From Linum tenue (Eukaryota; Streptophyta; Magnoliopsida; Malpighiales; Linaceae), in the NCBI GenBank assembly GCA_946122785.1, contig CAMGYJ010000006.1:42924066-42988065 (forward strand): a stretch of DNA of 64,000 nt, given 5' to 3'. A program made the position numbers and the translations under genes. Below, in pieces: positions 1-10,722 of the stretch. The notes below the pieces were generated by a model, which saw only the letters and a program-made list of their open reading frames with translations, had not been told where the DNA came from and did not search any database. The stretch's first letter is position 1. Every line of letters begins with the position of its first letter.

Positions 1-1267
1 TGGTCACTCGCCGTCCAATTCCGTTAAATCTGTTCTATGTGGCAGTCAACAGTTAAGTTTGACTACGGAAATGGTGATGTGGCAATAAAAAAATTATTAT
101 TTTGTGATATATAAGAAAAATGACAACAAAAAAGAGAAGAAAAATCTCCGCTCTAACTCCGCCCCTCACTTTTTCTTGTGCTACTCGCTGTTGCCATTAC
201 TAGAAGACACGCCCCCAACTCCCCTGCTTTTCTCCCCTGTTCCTAGAAGACCCACTGCCGCCGACTGCCGTTACTAGTTGCGAGCAGTTCTCGTAGCAGA
301 CCTGTTTCTCCCAGGCGGGGCCGTTGATTGCGAGGAGGTGGGGAAGTGAGAAGAGGAGAAGAAGCATAAACAGAACTCCGACCATCTCCCTTTCATCCAT
401 CTCGTGCCAGATCTGAACGCCCACGATCTCTGTTTCAATTGCCACCATCAAAGCTGTCCGGTCCAAACTCAGTCACCTCCTCTGTTTTCTTCTCCTTTGT
501 CGTATGATTCTTGCTATCCATCGAATCACCCAAAGTTTTGATTTCACATTTTAGTAACCAATTGTAAATTTTATGTCGAATTGATTTGTGAAATAGTGTC
601 CGGTTGGCGGAACCAAGCATGGTAACAAAATGCTTCGAATTTAGCTAAAGAGCAGACTTCGGATGTCGGGACGACAATAAAGCCTCTTCCGGTTGAGACC
701 ATCGTCGTCTGCCTCTTGTCGTCGGCGTCAAGTTCGTTGCGTCGTCATTGTCGTCTGTCTCTTCTCCAACTCTGAATTCGGGGCGGCGGCCACGATTTTG
801 ACAGCCTCTCCTACGTCTTAGCCTCCCCATTCGTCCTCCTCGATTTGTTCAATCTCCGGTTGGTTAGCATCGATGTTGAACCCGAAACTACTTAGGTCGA
901 GTCCGGCGCAACGCTCGGCGAAGGATCTGTTTTGGGGTTAATGGCGTCGTGTTTCCGAGAGGAGGGTTTGATTTTAATTTTTCCAAATTTTCTTTTTTAA
1001 TTTTTGAATTTTTTAATTTTGAATTAAATTATGACATGGCTGCAAATGTGGTGTCTATGTGTGAGTCAGGTTGTTGCCACGTCATCATTTTAGCAGTCAA
1101 ACTTAATTGTTGACTGCCACATATGACAGATTTAACGAAACTAGACGGCGTGTGACCAAAGATGATATAAGTGTGTCATATCAGTGGCTAAATTGAAGCG
1201 AAAGTGATTCGAGTGGCTAACCTGTTACAAATAGATAATATGGGTGACCAAATTTGCAATTCACCCC
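1..1267. mobile_element. MULE-type element with long TIRs, left end outside window
   Basis: Bases 1 to about 85 are the near-perfect reverse complement of about 1075-1160; both contain TGGTCAC.CGCCGTC and a TGTGGCAGTCAACA block. The right copy continues to about 1267 and ends in GGGTGAATTGCAAATTTGG on the minus strand, an end type common in plant Mutator-like elements, so roughly 110 bp of the left TIR lie before base 1. The interior (about 150-960) is more GC-rich than the TIRs and has no convincing open frame or transposase. I read it as a non-autonomous MULE, possibly a Pack-MULE carrying unidentified host DNA. The TSD cannot be tested because the left end is missing. Confidence 0.7.
1075..1267 (-). 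repeat. Right terminal inverted repeat of the first MULE
   Basis: About 190 bp, outer end GGGTGAATTGC. Its inner 85 bp pair with bases 1-85. Confidence 0.7.
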
Positions 1268-1846
1268 ATTTTAATGCTGGTTTTCGAATATCAAAATCAT
1301 ATCCACTCCCACGAGAAATTATTAGGTTCACCGGGAGTACCCCGTAGGATGGGTGATGTGGTACTCCCGGCGAATCAGAGTCTGCCACATGTACACCTAT
1401 GTAATTATTAGTTAATTAATAAGCACTTTCCAAATGAATTCCTATCACCGCAACTTTCCTTTCTCACAAACAAATTCCCAATCTTCCTTGTACTCTTCTT
1501 TTCCAGGAATTTTGATGGCAGCGCGTTTCACGCACACCAACCAGCGCCGTCAAACAATTCGCTGGGACTCCTCTCCGGCGCCAACATCATTTACCTCTCC
1601 ACCACCGACAGCGCTCTTTGCCCTTCGAAATCCAGAATGATTGGTCTGGCCAGCGGCCGCTTATGGGTTTGGACCCTTTGTGTTACCGGCGTCGCCAGCT
1701 ACTTCCAATTATGTAACTACTCTTTTATGTGTGTTGCTTTTTTATACTAAAAACAAAGAGTAAAATATTTCACCCAAAAAGTAACATAACTTATTTAAAC
1801 ACTACGATAACTATCATAGAAACCAAACAATGTAAACTACAATACA
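1268..1846. other. Intergenic stretch with a 16-bp hairpin
   Basis: No gene recognised. 1325-1340 and 1361-1376 form an inverted repeat (GGTTCACCGGGAGTAC against GTACTCCCGGCGAATC). The open stretch at 1434-1640 has no family I recognise. The segment ends at the poly-T that marks the 3' end of the minus-strand LINE. Confidence 0.4.
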
Positions 1847-1920
1847 TTTTTTTTTTTTTTGCATCAGTAGGAGGCACACGGCCAAAGAAGCAGAAAACAA
1901 AGGGGTACAGCGAAGAAGAA

Positions 1921-4900
1921 TCAGATGGGGAGAACAGTGGTGTCGATCACGACATTCCTAGGAAAAGTGACCCCTCTTTGGTCGTCCTGTAAAATGGCAA
2001 GCAACTCTTGTGGGGGATCCTCTAGTTCGTACATATCGTAGGGATAGACGAGACTGTGCTTCGAGAGCCAGTCCGCGACTCTATTCCCTTCCCGGTATGT
2101 ATGAACCAGATTCACCACCCAGTCTAGTGAAAGCTTCCTCCTGATAGCCGAGAGTAACGCTGCGTACGGGTGCAGAGGATCACTCCTGTTCTTCACAAGT
2201 TGGATGGCCATTTGCGAGTCCGATTCGATGATGAGAGTTCTATAACCAAGCTTCCAACCCAACTTCAAACCATGGTAGATAGCCCAGAGTTCAGCCGCCG
2301 TTGCCGAACAATCTCCGAGGCTTGAGACAAAACCGCCCGCCCAGGTGCCCTCAGACGAGCGAGCAACTCCACCTGCTCCGGCCAGCCCTTGCGAGCCACT
2401 AGCTGCCCCGTCGACATTGATCTTCGTCCACCCAACAGGTGGGGACTTCCACCCAATATCCCTCATGGCTCGGTTCGGGGGCTGGTTCACTCTGCCGCTG
2501 ATGGGAGAAGGCGCATTCCACGCCCTGTACCATAACTCCGCTTTGATCTTGATACTTTGCATGAGCGATGGGGCCGACAACGTTTTGGAGGTGCCCTTAA
2601 AAGCTCCTTCATTTCTATTCTTCCATAAGCACCAAAGAGCAACACTAAAGAAGGCATCCCAAGGAACCCCGGTAGCAGTCATGGTCTTGCTTGTAAGGTT
2701 CTTGTGCAACCATCCCTCCCAAGGGGAGCTAAAGAATTCCTGCTGAGCATCCATGGGAACACATCTATGCCAGAGGTAAGCCGCAGGCGGGCAAAGCCGA
2801 AAGATGTGATCAATGTTCTCTACCTGGTTCGCACATCTATAGCAAGAACCATCCTGGGTCATATGCCTTTGAACTCTGATATCATTCGAGCACACCTTCC
2901 CCTGAGCAATCGGCCAAATGAAGCAACGTATCCGCTCAGGCACCGGGAGCTGCCAAACCGACTTCCACCACTTCTGCTGATCATCGGAGAAAATAGGTTG
3001 CAATAACTGGTAGGCACTCTTAGTGGTGAAGCGGCTGTCGGAAGTTGGACTCCAGAACAATCTATCCTCTTCTGTTGCCAAGGGGTCGACAGCGTGGGCT
3101 GTAATCTTCTGCTGGATCTCCTGTGGGAGGAGATGGCTAAACATCTCGACCTTCCAGTTCCCATCATCGTCCACGAATTCCGACACCGGGAGCTGCCGGT
3201 CTTCTTCCGGGATTTGTGATGTAGCCAACTCCTGAAGGGGTACCTGCACAATCCACGGATCGGACCAAAATTTAGTCTGGTTACCTCTATGAATGTTCCA
3301 CGCACATCCCTGTTTTAATAAAGCAGAAGCCTTAGTAAAACTGGCCCAGGTAAAGGAACTTCCCTGACTCTGTTTGAGGATCTCAAGGTTTTGCCGGTTC
3401 CCACCATATTTTGCCCGGACAATTTGAACCCAGAGGCTATCCTTCTCCTGAATGACACGCCAACCGTCTTTGGCAAGCATGGAAAGATTAACTTCCCTCG
3501 TTGAGCGAATGCCTAGGCCTCCATTGCATTTCGGAACTAGCAGCTGCTGCCATCCAACCAGGTGAATTTCCTTCTTGGCTTCTGTGTCCCCCCAGATGAA
3601 GCCTCTATTAATCCGGTCAAGAGACCTGCAAACATTCACAAGAAGCAGTTCTGTTTGCATAGGATAAATGGGGATAGAGGCAGATATAGATTTCACCACT
3701 GTAATCCGGGCCGCTAGAGAGAGGTGTCTGGCTTTCCATGGAGCGAGCTTCTTCTGAATTCTCAGCATCAGGTCCCGATACCTCGCCTTAGTCACTCGCC
3801 CGTGAATTGCCAATACCCCAAGGTAGCGCCCTAAATCCACCGTGAGCGGAATCCCAGCCCGAGCAGAAAGGCGGCGAGCTCTCCTCCGATCAATATTAGC
3901 TGAGACAAAGATAGCCGATTTGTTGTAGTTAACTCTTTGTCCCGAGCTCTGGCAAAACTCATCGAGGCATTGCTTAATGATCCTGACTTGAGAGCCATCA
4001 GCTTCTGCAAAAAGAATAAGATCGTCTGCAAAAAACAGATGAGATATAGAAGGACCTTCTTTGGACAATCTCAATGGCTTCCAAAGCCTGTCCTCTATAG
4101 CCTGATCAATTCTATGAGACAATCTTTCCATGCATAACACAAAAAGGTAAGGAGATAAAGGGTCTCCCTGACGAACGCCTCTGGTAGGAATGATCGGGCC
4201 AGAGAGCTCTCCGTTCCATAGCAATCTCATCCTGTTGTGCTCAACACAAAACATGATGCAGCTAATCCACGAGCTAGGAAGGCCAATTTCCTTGAGAGTG
4301 TCCCGGAGGAAGTCCCATCTGAGCCGGTCATACGCCTTCTCCAAGTCAATTTTTAGCACGATCCCTCCTTTCTTGCCCTTCCTCTTTCTCAAAGTGTGAA
4401 GAACTTCCTGCAAAACAATGATGTTATCTGTGGTTTGACGGCCAGGAATGAAGCTGCTTTGTCTGGGAGACACTAGCTTCTTCATGATGGGCTTAAGTCG
4501 GTTGGTGATGGCTTTGGTAATGGCTTTCAGGCACACATTGTTGAGGGATATCGGGCGCAGCTGTGAAACCATCTCCGAGTGATCTACCTTGGGGATGAGA
4601 ACCACTGTCGACTCCACCACTTCCTCCGGAAGGACTCCTGTAGAGAAAAAACTAAGAGCCAAGTCAATAAGCGCTTTCCCAACCACCTGCCACGATCTTT
4701 GGTAGAAAATGGCTTGAAACCCGTCCGGGCCCGGGGCTTGAAAAGGCTTCATGTCTTGGATCGCCTTAAAAATATCCGCTCCTGTGAAGGGGAGGAGAAG
4801 CTGGCGGATATCATCCTGGGACAACCTCGGGAAAGCCTGTTTAGGCATGTCATCCGAGTACTCTTGATCATCCTGCAGGTATAGAAGAGCAAAAAAGTCA

Positions 4901-6110
4901 AAAACCATGGCCGCCAACTCCTGCGGGTCAGACACCCACTCTCCGTTGTCGTTTTTCAGGCTCGCTATCCTGTTCCTCCGTCTTCGAATGATCGCTTGCT
5001 GGTGAAAATAAGCAGTGTTCCGCTCTCCAAATCGCACCCACTGCTCCCTTGACCTCTGGAACTAGATCAATTCCTCTTGTTCAAGCACATCATCAAGCTC
5101 CTTCTCAAGCTTCGATTGGAGTTTGAAAAGCCCTGGGGAGAAGTCATTAGCAATCTTCTTTTGGATCCCATGGATTCGGCTAAGCAGTCTCCTCTTCTTT
5201 TGAAAGACATTGCCAAAAGTGGACTTGTTCCACTCAGTTAAATTTCCGGCCATCTTCTGCAAGGCTTCCTGAATTGGAACATGGGAGTCCCATTCCCTGT
5301 CAAGAAAGGCATCATACGAGTCATGCGATAACCAAGCCCCTTCGAAACGAAAAGGACGAGAAGTAGTATGGTGAACTCCCTGATTTCCTAACACTGTCAG
5401 AATTGGGTGATGATCCGAATGAAGTCTAGGGAGGTGGTGAACGGTAGTGTTGGGACAGAGAAGGTTCCAACTAGTGTTGCATAAGCTCCTATCGAGGCGG
5501 CTGGCTTTATACCCATTTGGCGGCTCCCCCTAGTCCAAGTGAAGCGCGGACCAGAGAACCCAATGTCAATAAGCCCAGCTTGGTCTATCCTGTCATTGAA
5601 CCGTTTGCAGCGGCGGAAGATAGACGGAGAAGCATTCCCGGCTTGCTCCGACGGGCTTCGAATGGCATTGAAGTCCCCAGTCAGAAGCCAAGGAAGGTCA
5701 ACATCATCTCTGGTGCGCTGAATGGCTTCCCACAAGAAGTGTTGCAATCCCTGGTTTGGGCTCGCATATACTGCCGCCAGAAGCCAGGGAGGGGCCCTCG
5801 CGCCAGTGACTTTCACGGTTAAGTGTTGGAAGCAGGCTGACATCAGCTCCAACGAGAGGGCTCTAGCATCCCAGCAAATCCAGATGCCGCCTTTTCTGCC
5901 ATCCGCGTCAACTCGCATAATGTTGGGAAAACCCATCCGACCACAAACTCTGTCCGCCACCTCCCCGCTGATCTGCGGTTCCAAAAGAATCAAAATGTCA
6001 GGTTTATGGTTAAACACAATGAGCTTGAGAGCTCTGACGAAGGCGCTGCTACCAGCGCCTCCAACATTCCAAGAAAGAATTTTAAAATTGCTCAAAACAG
6101 CAGCAGACAT
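1921..6110 (-). pseudogene. LINE ORF2: endonuclease, reverse transcriptase, zf-RVT, RNase H (one frameshift, one stop)
   Basis: About 1,390 codons. The N-terminal part (6110 down to about 5510) is an APE-type endonuclease with SWNVGG, LEPQ and TGDFNAI. At about 5505-5515 the frame shifts; the other frame continues with SRLDRSLCN and SDHHPIL, the end of the endonuclease. A single TAG at 5062-5064 interrupts the linker just before FQRSREQWVRFGERN. From 5037 to 1921 the frame is open for 1,038 codons: reverse transcriptase with KIDLEKAYDR, RQGDPLSPYLF and catalytic FADD (about residue 336 of this segment), a Cys-rich zf-RVT motif, and a C-terminal RNase H domain (INVDGAASG, ESDSQMAI). Two lesions make the protein non-functional as it stands. 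Confidence 0.88.
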
Positions 6111-6169
6111 TTAAAGGGTAAAAAGCAAAGAGAAGGGGAGGGGAAAAGAAAAGAGTCCGCTGCGGGGGC

Positions 6170-8044
6170 CTAGGGAGCAGATTCTGGGATGGCCGAAGCA
6201 CAGGCCTCGAAAGGACTCGGCTCCTCTGCATCATTCCCCAAGGCTTTCTCGGATTGACCCAATTTCGCTGCACCCGTCCACGCATCTATTTCTTGTAGAG
6301 TCAGAGTTGCCATTCTAGCTCTAGATTTGGTCTTATTTTCTTTGACAGGTGTCCAGACTTGGAGTGTCTTGGCGGAGATCTTCTTCGGCGACTTGCGGGT
6401 TTTCGAGTTCTTCTTTTTCTCCTCGTTTCGCTTCTTTGTCCGAGCTGCCGTCGACGGTGTCTCTGCCTTGCGGTCCGCTTCCTTTTGGCTGTCAATGGAA
6501 GGAACCGACACCACCTGGATGAGCGTGGCATTGGGGCCAGCGAACTCCTGCATTGGAGGCGGGCTTGGGGGAGCTAGGCCTTTACCGGGCAAATGCTTAG
6601 CAGGGCCTAAGCGAGCTTTAGGCCCACTAAAGGTGGAAGATGAGCCCATATCTTTGTTCCGGGAATTAACGTTCGCCTTATTAGATCCTTGCGTTGGGCC
6701 CGCAGCTGAGGAAAGAGGGATAGGCCCAAGGACCCCTTTGCCTCCAGTTGTCACTTCCATCCCCACTCTACTAACTTCCTCCTTCCCATTACGTTTCCCT
6801 GTCCAAGCTGTCTTTCCTTTTTCTTGTGTCCCGCCCCGCACCGTCTCCTCCCGTTGGCTTGGAGCCTCCTTCTGCCCGTTAGAAACTTCCATATTCCTGC
6901 TCGAAATCTTTCCTTTTCCAGTTTTCCCCAAATTTGGCAAGTCTCCCTGCATCGCTCCAGAGTTTCCTTTCTCAGAGGTCCGCGATCCGCGCCGTGGCCT
7001 TCTCGTAACCTGCATCCAAGGACCAAATCCGGCCTTGTCCTCCGGCAAAGTCTCCGACCAGCCCTCCGGTACCATTGTCAATGTTCTGGTGGTGACTGCT
7101 GGCGTGTTCGCCGCCAGGGACGGGCAAGACGAATTCGTATGTCCAATTTTTCCGCATTCAAAACAAACTGCAGGCAGATTCTCATACTCTATGTATTGCC
7201 ATTTCCCATCTAAGCGAAGTCGCGTTACTAAGGGCTTGGAAAGGCCAAGCTCCACCGCCATCCGGGCAAACTTCGCGCGCTGTTGATGTTGCATGTGGAA
7301 GTCCAGCTTGATTGAGCGGCCAATCATATTCCCTATCATGAAGAGGATCTCCTTGTGATAAAAATGCACCGGGAAGGCCGGCAATTGTATCCACACCACC
7401 ATGGATCTTGGAGTTGCATCAGAGATTCTGAATTCGGGTGTCCACTGGAAGACAATCAAATAGTGATCGAAGATTACCCAGGGGCCCTCTGTCAGCGCTC
7501 GAAAGTAATCGGTGTCGTTGCTAAGCTTAACCAGAAAGCATTCTTGCCCAAGTGCCATAATCTCCATTGCTCCTGAAGGTCGCCAGAGGTTTTTGATCTT
7601 GTTACTGAACGTGAGAAAGGAGATATTCAGCCCCACCACTCGGACCACCAGCGTGCGCTGCCACTGACTACATAGCTTTTCTTTGAAAACGCTAGAGATC
7701 TTTAACTCCGGCTCCCCATTGTAGCTCCCCATTATTAGGCCGTGCTCTCCGACCGGGGTCCAAGACACCTTACTCTGCATCTTTTCCGGGTTCGATCCTG
7801 TCACCACGTTGGCATATGACAGCGGCCTTACCGGAGTCTGTTGGAGCGGGTCCACCTCCCCCGGGGAAGGATCTACCATCATTCCCGTCGCATTCGGTGC
7901 AGCTGCCGCGTCCGATGAGCCAGTGACGGCGACGTTCCCAGAGGACAGTCTCGCATCACTTTCATTCGACAAAGTTTGACATGAGTCCGGCGGCCGGTCC
8001 GAGGGGTTCAGCTCGACCGTCGGCGAAGGAATCAGAGGTTCCAT
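6170..8044 (-). CDS. LINE ORF1, gag-like RNA-binding protein (DUF4283 plus zinc knuckle)
   Basis: Intact 624-residue frame starting at the first ATG of the element. Residues about 115-250 fit the DUF4283 domain common in plant L1 ORF1 proteins (NKIKNLWRP..., GPWVIFDHYLIVFQW). Residues about 294-307 form a CCHC zinc knuckle, CFECGKIGHTNSSC (C-x2-C-x4-H-x4-C). The C-terminal half is low-complexity, rich in Lys, Arg, Gly, Ser and Pro. In L1 elements ORF1 coats the element RNA and forms the ribonucleoprotein used in retrotransposition. It lies 59 bp upstream of ORF2 on the same strand. No internal stop is present, unlike ORF2. Confidence 0.85.
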   Translation of the reverse strand: MEPLIPSPTVELNPSDRPPDSCQTLSNESDARLSSGNVAVTGSSDAAAAPNATGMMVDPSPGEVDPLQQTPVRPLSYANVVTGSNPEKMQSKVSWTPVGEHGLIMGSYNGEPELKISSVFKEKLCSQWQRTLVVRVVGLNISFLTFSNKIKNLWRPSGAMEIMALGQECFLVKLSNDTDYFRALTEGPWVIFDHYLIVFQWTPEFRISDATPRSMVVWIQLPAFPVHFYHKEILFMIGNMIGRSIKLDFHMQHQQRAKFARMAVELGLSKPLVTRLRLDGKWQYIEYENLPAVCFECGKIGHTNSSCPSLAANTPAVTTRTLTMVPEGWSETLPEDKAGFGPWMQVTRRPRRGSRTSEKGNSGAMQGDLPNLGKTGKGKISSRNMEVSNGQKEAPSQREETVRGGTQEKGKTAWTGKRNGKEEVSRVGMEVTTGGKGVLGPIPLSSAAGPTQGSNKANVNSRNKDMGSSSTFSGPKARLGPAKHLPGKGLAPPSPPPMQEFAGPNATLIQVVSVPSIDSQKEADRKAETPSTAARTKKRNEEKKKNSKTRKSPKKISAKTLQVWTPVKENKTKSRARMATLTLQEIDAWTGAAKLGQSEKALGNDAEEPSPFEACASAIPESAP

Positions 8045-8072
8045 TCAGAGAAAAATCTCAAAAGGGCGAAAA

Positions 8073-9309
8073 TACATCAATTTTCTTATATACATGTATA
8101 TTATTATGTATGCATTGATGACAATGCATCGATTTAACTATCACCAAAACTTAACAACCTCTAAGTAATAAATAACTAACATAATTTCGTTAACAAGGAG
8201 GAAAGAAGTGAAAAGGAAATGAGGGGGGATTAGGGGCACGTTTGACTAATTAGTCAAATATATTTCTAACTTTTTTTTTTATCCTTCATCTCATTATGAG
8301 TTTCCAATTTGATCCCTTAAAACTTTTTTTTAAGAAGAAACACTCTTTGTGAGGCAAGTATGGGTATGAGGTGAGTTAGACTAAAATCATACTCGCCTCA
8401 TCTTCATCAAATATTTTATGGGATTTATCCGTACTCAATTAATGCGAGAATTCTCAACGTTGACTAGATTGGCAATGGACGAGTACCCACGGTTGCTGAT
8501 TTGATTGTCATCTCTAATTGCTATCAAATGGGAGTTATGGAATGGGAAATTTTGACTGAACGTAAAACATTTTTGCTTAGACAACATAGAAGATAATTAC
8601 TTGAATTAACAGTGATATCCGGTTAGTGGTCAATGCTAGTTAGTGGTCAACACTATTAACTAACAGATAATCAATAGCTTATGGTAATATCGTCAACCGA
8701 TTATAAGTTTGCAATGTCGTTATGGGTCGGTTGAAATGACTTTTGGTATAGTCACTAACAGAAAGCTGGTTAACAATTAATGGACAAGTATATGGTGATG
8801 ATGGCAAAAGCCATTTAGACGAAGCAAACCTTAATCAATTGAAGTACCGAATATGATACATATATTTCTCACCCAAAATACTCATGTTCCTCCTAAACAA
8901 ACTCTCGAACTTCGAACAAACAATCAACTCTCCACCTGATACTCTTCTGCTTTCCTCAATTTTCTTCTATTGTGAGCCCTAAAATTGAAAGGTGCAAAGA
9001 GCATCGACAATTTTGTGATTGAAATGTAGGCATCAAGATTGAATTGGATAATTATATGGCTTCTAATGGAGGGAGATTGCAAAGACCGTGCACCAATTCT
9101 TCCATCAATGGCTTTCATCACTCAGTTCGCATTCATCACTCTTCTCCTTCCTCTCTTTGCTTTCTTTTCACAGGCAAGACCAAATCTACACTACTTATAA
9201 TACATTTTAAAGAGTTTGATTTGCTTCATTTCAAATTTCCTGCAACGAGAGTGAAATTAGGAAGGGTATTTTTGTCTACACAATCAATTTTTTATTTCAT
9301 ATAAAAATA
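8073..9309. other. AT-rich spacer between two LINEs
   Basis: No gene recognised. TCAATGCTAG at 8630-8639 recurs at 14255-14264 directly after the tail of the plus-strand LINE. If that is its TSD, bases 8640-9376 would be that LINE's 5' UTR; a chance 10-mer match is not excluded. Confidence 0.4.
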
Positions 9310-9376
9310 TCGAGAAGTATAAATCCCCTCTCTCTTCTTTCTCTCTCATTTTCATGCTCTGCAGAAAACCACCGCG

Positions 9377-10684
9377 ATGGCTTCCTCGCCGTCGGCTTCT
9401 TCGCCGGCTGGCGAGGGTTCTTCGTCTCCGTCGTCCTGGGCAAACCTATTTTCGGTAGCTCCAGAGAAGAGACTTACATATCGCTCACCTGAGAGGGTTA
9501 AGGATGGTTTTCGAATTCCACGGGCTGTGAAGGAGAAGTGCGCTGAGCGATGGAAGCTGTCTTTGATTGGGCAATTTGTCGGGAAGCGTCCAAAGGTTGC
9601 GGAGCTGCAGTCGTGGGCTAACCGGCTTTGGGGGAGGATGGATTGGTACGTGTTTTGCGATTTGGTCCTAAGATGTTGGTATTTCAATTCCCATCGAGTT
9701 CTTCCTGTGATTGGGTCTTCCCTTCGGGGCCTTGGCATCTGGGTGGGAATCCAGTTTTCTTTCGTAAATGGGAAGTGGGTATTCAGCCTATTGAGCCAAA
9801 GATTGAAACCCTGCCTATCTGGGTTAAGATCTCGGGTTTACCTTTGGAATATTTGGGACAGGATGGAATTGAGTGGGTTGCTAGTACTATGGGGAGGCCG
9901 ATTTGGACTGATCAGAAAACTAGGGTTGGAGATCAGTTGGGGTTTTCGAAGGTCTGTATTGAGCTGGCAGCTGATTTTGATTTCCCAAGAAGGATTAGGC
10001 TGTATCCAGATGATGACTCTGACTATGAGATTGGGGTGAAGTATCTACAGCTGCCGCGAGTTTGTTCTAAATGCTCTTTGTTTGGTCATAGTTGCCCTTA
10101 GGAGCCTGTTAGAGAATGGCGAGAGAAGGAAAGGGTGGATCAGGAGGTATCGAAGGAAGTGTGAATTCAACTGATATGAATGCTAGGCTGGTTGTGATTA
10201 GTGAAGCTGCTCTTGAAAATGGGGGGACTGTTGAAGCTGGTGAGGATGTTGGGCAAAAGAAAGAAGGGTTGGTGGAAGAAGCTGCTCCTAAAAATGGGGG
10301 GACTGTTGAAGCTGGTGAGAATGTTGGGCAAAAGGAAGAAGGGTTGGTGGAAGAACTGACTGTTCAGGTGCTGACAGATAATGGGTTGGCTGCTAACTCT
10401 AATGTGGCTGCTGAGCTGTTTTAAGCATTGAGGCGGTTAATATTCACGCTCCTTCATCAATTGGGAGCCCTCCCCTGAGTTTTGCTCAGGTAGTTAGAGG
10501 ATCATCTCCTAAGGGAGGGAGTCCTTCTACTACTGAACAAGTTGCTGAGGCTGATAAGTCGCCATCGGAGAACTTGCAGCTCCAGCATGCTCAGAGGGGA
10601 CTGTCCAAAGACAAAGAGAACATTAAGCCTCCAGATAAAGGAAAGAGGGTTTGGATTGACTCTTCGTTGATCCCCTATCAATAG
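9377..10684 (+). pseudogene. LINE ORF1 remnant (DUF4283, zinc knuckle)
   Basis: Starts at ATG 9377 after a CT-rich leader. The frame shifts near 9640 (a G run), continues as a DUF4283 segment (LRFGPKMLVFQF, PIWVKISGLPLEYLG) and reaches a Cys-rich end CSKCSLFGHSCP immediately before TAG at 10099-10101. Further frame changes give a Glu/Gly-rich region with an internal repeat (NGGTVEAGE.VGQK twice, about 10215-10345) and a tail ending at TAG 10682-10684. At least three frame lesions are needed to connect the parts. It would have coded for the element's RNA-binding protein. Confidence 0.7.
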
Positions 10685-10722
10685 AGGAAAGGAGGTAAGG
10701 GTGGTAGAGGAAGAGGAAGGAA

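Larger units (their letters stand above)
1847..8072 (-). mobile_element. Near full-length L1-type LINE with RNase H domain
   Basis: Reads right to left: ORF1 (8044-6170), a 59-bp spacer, ORF2 (6110-1921), a short 3' UTR and a poly-A tail seen as a T run at about 1847-1860. ORF order, the endonuclease-RT-RNase H domain order and the tail define an autonomous-type plant L1. The 5' boundary near 8072 is inferred: AATACAT occurs just left of the T run and again near 8070, a weak 7-bp candidate TSD, which would leave only about 28 bp of 5' UTR. ORF2 has one frameshift and one stop codon, so this copy is recently dead rather than ancient. Confidence 0.85.

Noticed and set aside
1861..1992. Plus-strand coding piece SVGGTRPKKQKTKGYSEEES as part of a host gene
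   Set aside because: It is the reverse of the LINE 3' UTR and ORF2 end, directly next to the poly-A tail.
6327..7286. 319-codon plus-strand frame
   Set aside because: Antisense shadow of LINE ORF1, which has the DUF4283 and zinc-knuckle evidence.
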